From NCBI GenBank assembly GCA_014825775.1, contig MVAQ01000144.1, positions 1-55,329 of the forward strand: 55,329 bases of DNA, given 5' to 3'. The position numbers were made by a program, and so were the translations under genes. Shown here piece after piece: positions 55,226 through 55,329 of this stretch. Each line of letters opens with the position of its first letter. Within the stretch, counting starts at the first letter, position 1. The notes under the pieces were generated by a model, which saw only the letters and a list, made by a program, of their open reading frames with translations, did no database searches and was not told the DNA's origin. This DNA comes from Krasilnikovozyma curviuscula (taxonomy: Eukaryota; Basidiomycota; Tremellomycetes; Cystofilobasidiales; Mrakiaceae).

Positions 55226-55329
55226 GAGATAGCTGATACCATTTTTTCCAACGTCTCATTGGGATTGCATTTCTTAGACTAGAACACTGTTTTATAGGCA
55301 TAATACCGCTTCTTTTGATGACCTAAACT
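55226..55329. other. 3' flank of the PB1-ZZ gene
   Basis: The last 104 bases follow the stop codon and presumably are 3' untranslated sequence. No further gene begins here. Confidence 0.6.

Noticed and set aside
1..55329. tRNA, rRNA, CRISPR, transposon or viral genes
   Set aside because: No tRNA-like arm pattern, regular repeat-spacer array, terminal inverted repeat with transposase, or reverse transcriptase-like frame was seen by eye. A tRNAscan or repeat search could still reveal a short element.

Overview
This window is a gene-dense stretch of a fungal nuclear genome. Nearly every gene is broken by many short GT-AG introns, mostly 55-95 bases, often with very small exons. The encoded set (cytosolic chaperonin, eukaryotic phosphofructokinase, ER glucosyltransferase, GPI transamidase subunit, HIS3, GH3 glucosidase) is fungal. 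The intron density, moderate GC and short intergenic spaces fit a basidiomycete yeast, most likely of the Tremellomycetes (Cryptococcus/Kwoniella/Tremella type). That placement is inference from gene structure, not from a search.

Layout from left to right. A hypothetical Ser/Pro-rich protein (1117-1986 +), then a divergent pair: mitoribosomal protein mL53 (2663-3094 -) and CCT5 (3531-6245 +). Next come a coiled-coil hypothetical (6890-8446 +), 6-phosphofructokinase (8818-12266 +), a type II membrane glycosyltransferase-like protein (12642-14172 +) and UDP-glucose:glycoprotein glucosyltransferase ending in KDEL (15110-21612 +). A frameshifted short-chain dehydrogenase relic (about 21815-22155) lies before a copper-transporting P1B ATPase (23014-26511 +). 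Then follow a ubiquitin-like/BAG co-chaperone (27649-28698 +) and a mitochondrial HAD-IIA/CECR5-like protein (29027-30789 +), which converges on an ABCC transporter (30863-35960 -). HIS3 (36285-37275 -) shares a 116-base promoter with the PIG-T/GPI16 gene (37392-39326 +). The right part holds a secreted GH3 beta-glucosidase (40383-43699 +), a small single-pass membrane protein (44994-46167 +), an R3H-SUZ RNA-binding protein (47104-50449 +) and a large PB1 plus multi-ZZ zinc-finger protein (50824-55225 +) resembling NBR1/p62-type autophagy receptors.

The genes do not form an operon or biosynthetic cluster. Several act in the secretory pathway (UGGT, PIG-T, glycosyltransferase, copper ATPase, GH3 enzyme) and several in protein quality control (CCT5, BAG, UGGT, PB1-ZZ), but this looks like ordinary housekeeping neighbourhood. 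I assembled exon models by hand, using splice-site consensus, reading phase and family conservation. All multi-exon models close in phase. No tRNA, rRNA, CRISPR, transposon or virus was recognised. I found no clear previously undescribed system. The most unusual items are the five-ZZ PB1 protein with an interrupted first ZZ finger, an 8-base internal exon in CCT5, five GC-AG introns, and a repeated palindromic element before the copper ATPase.
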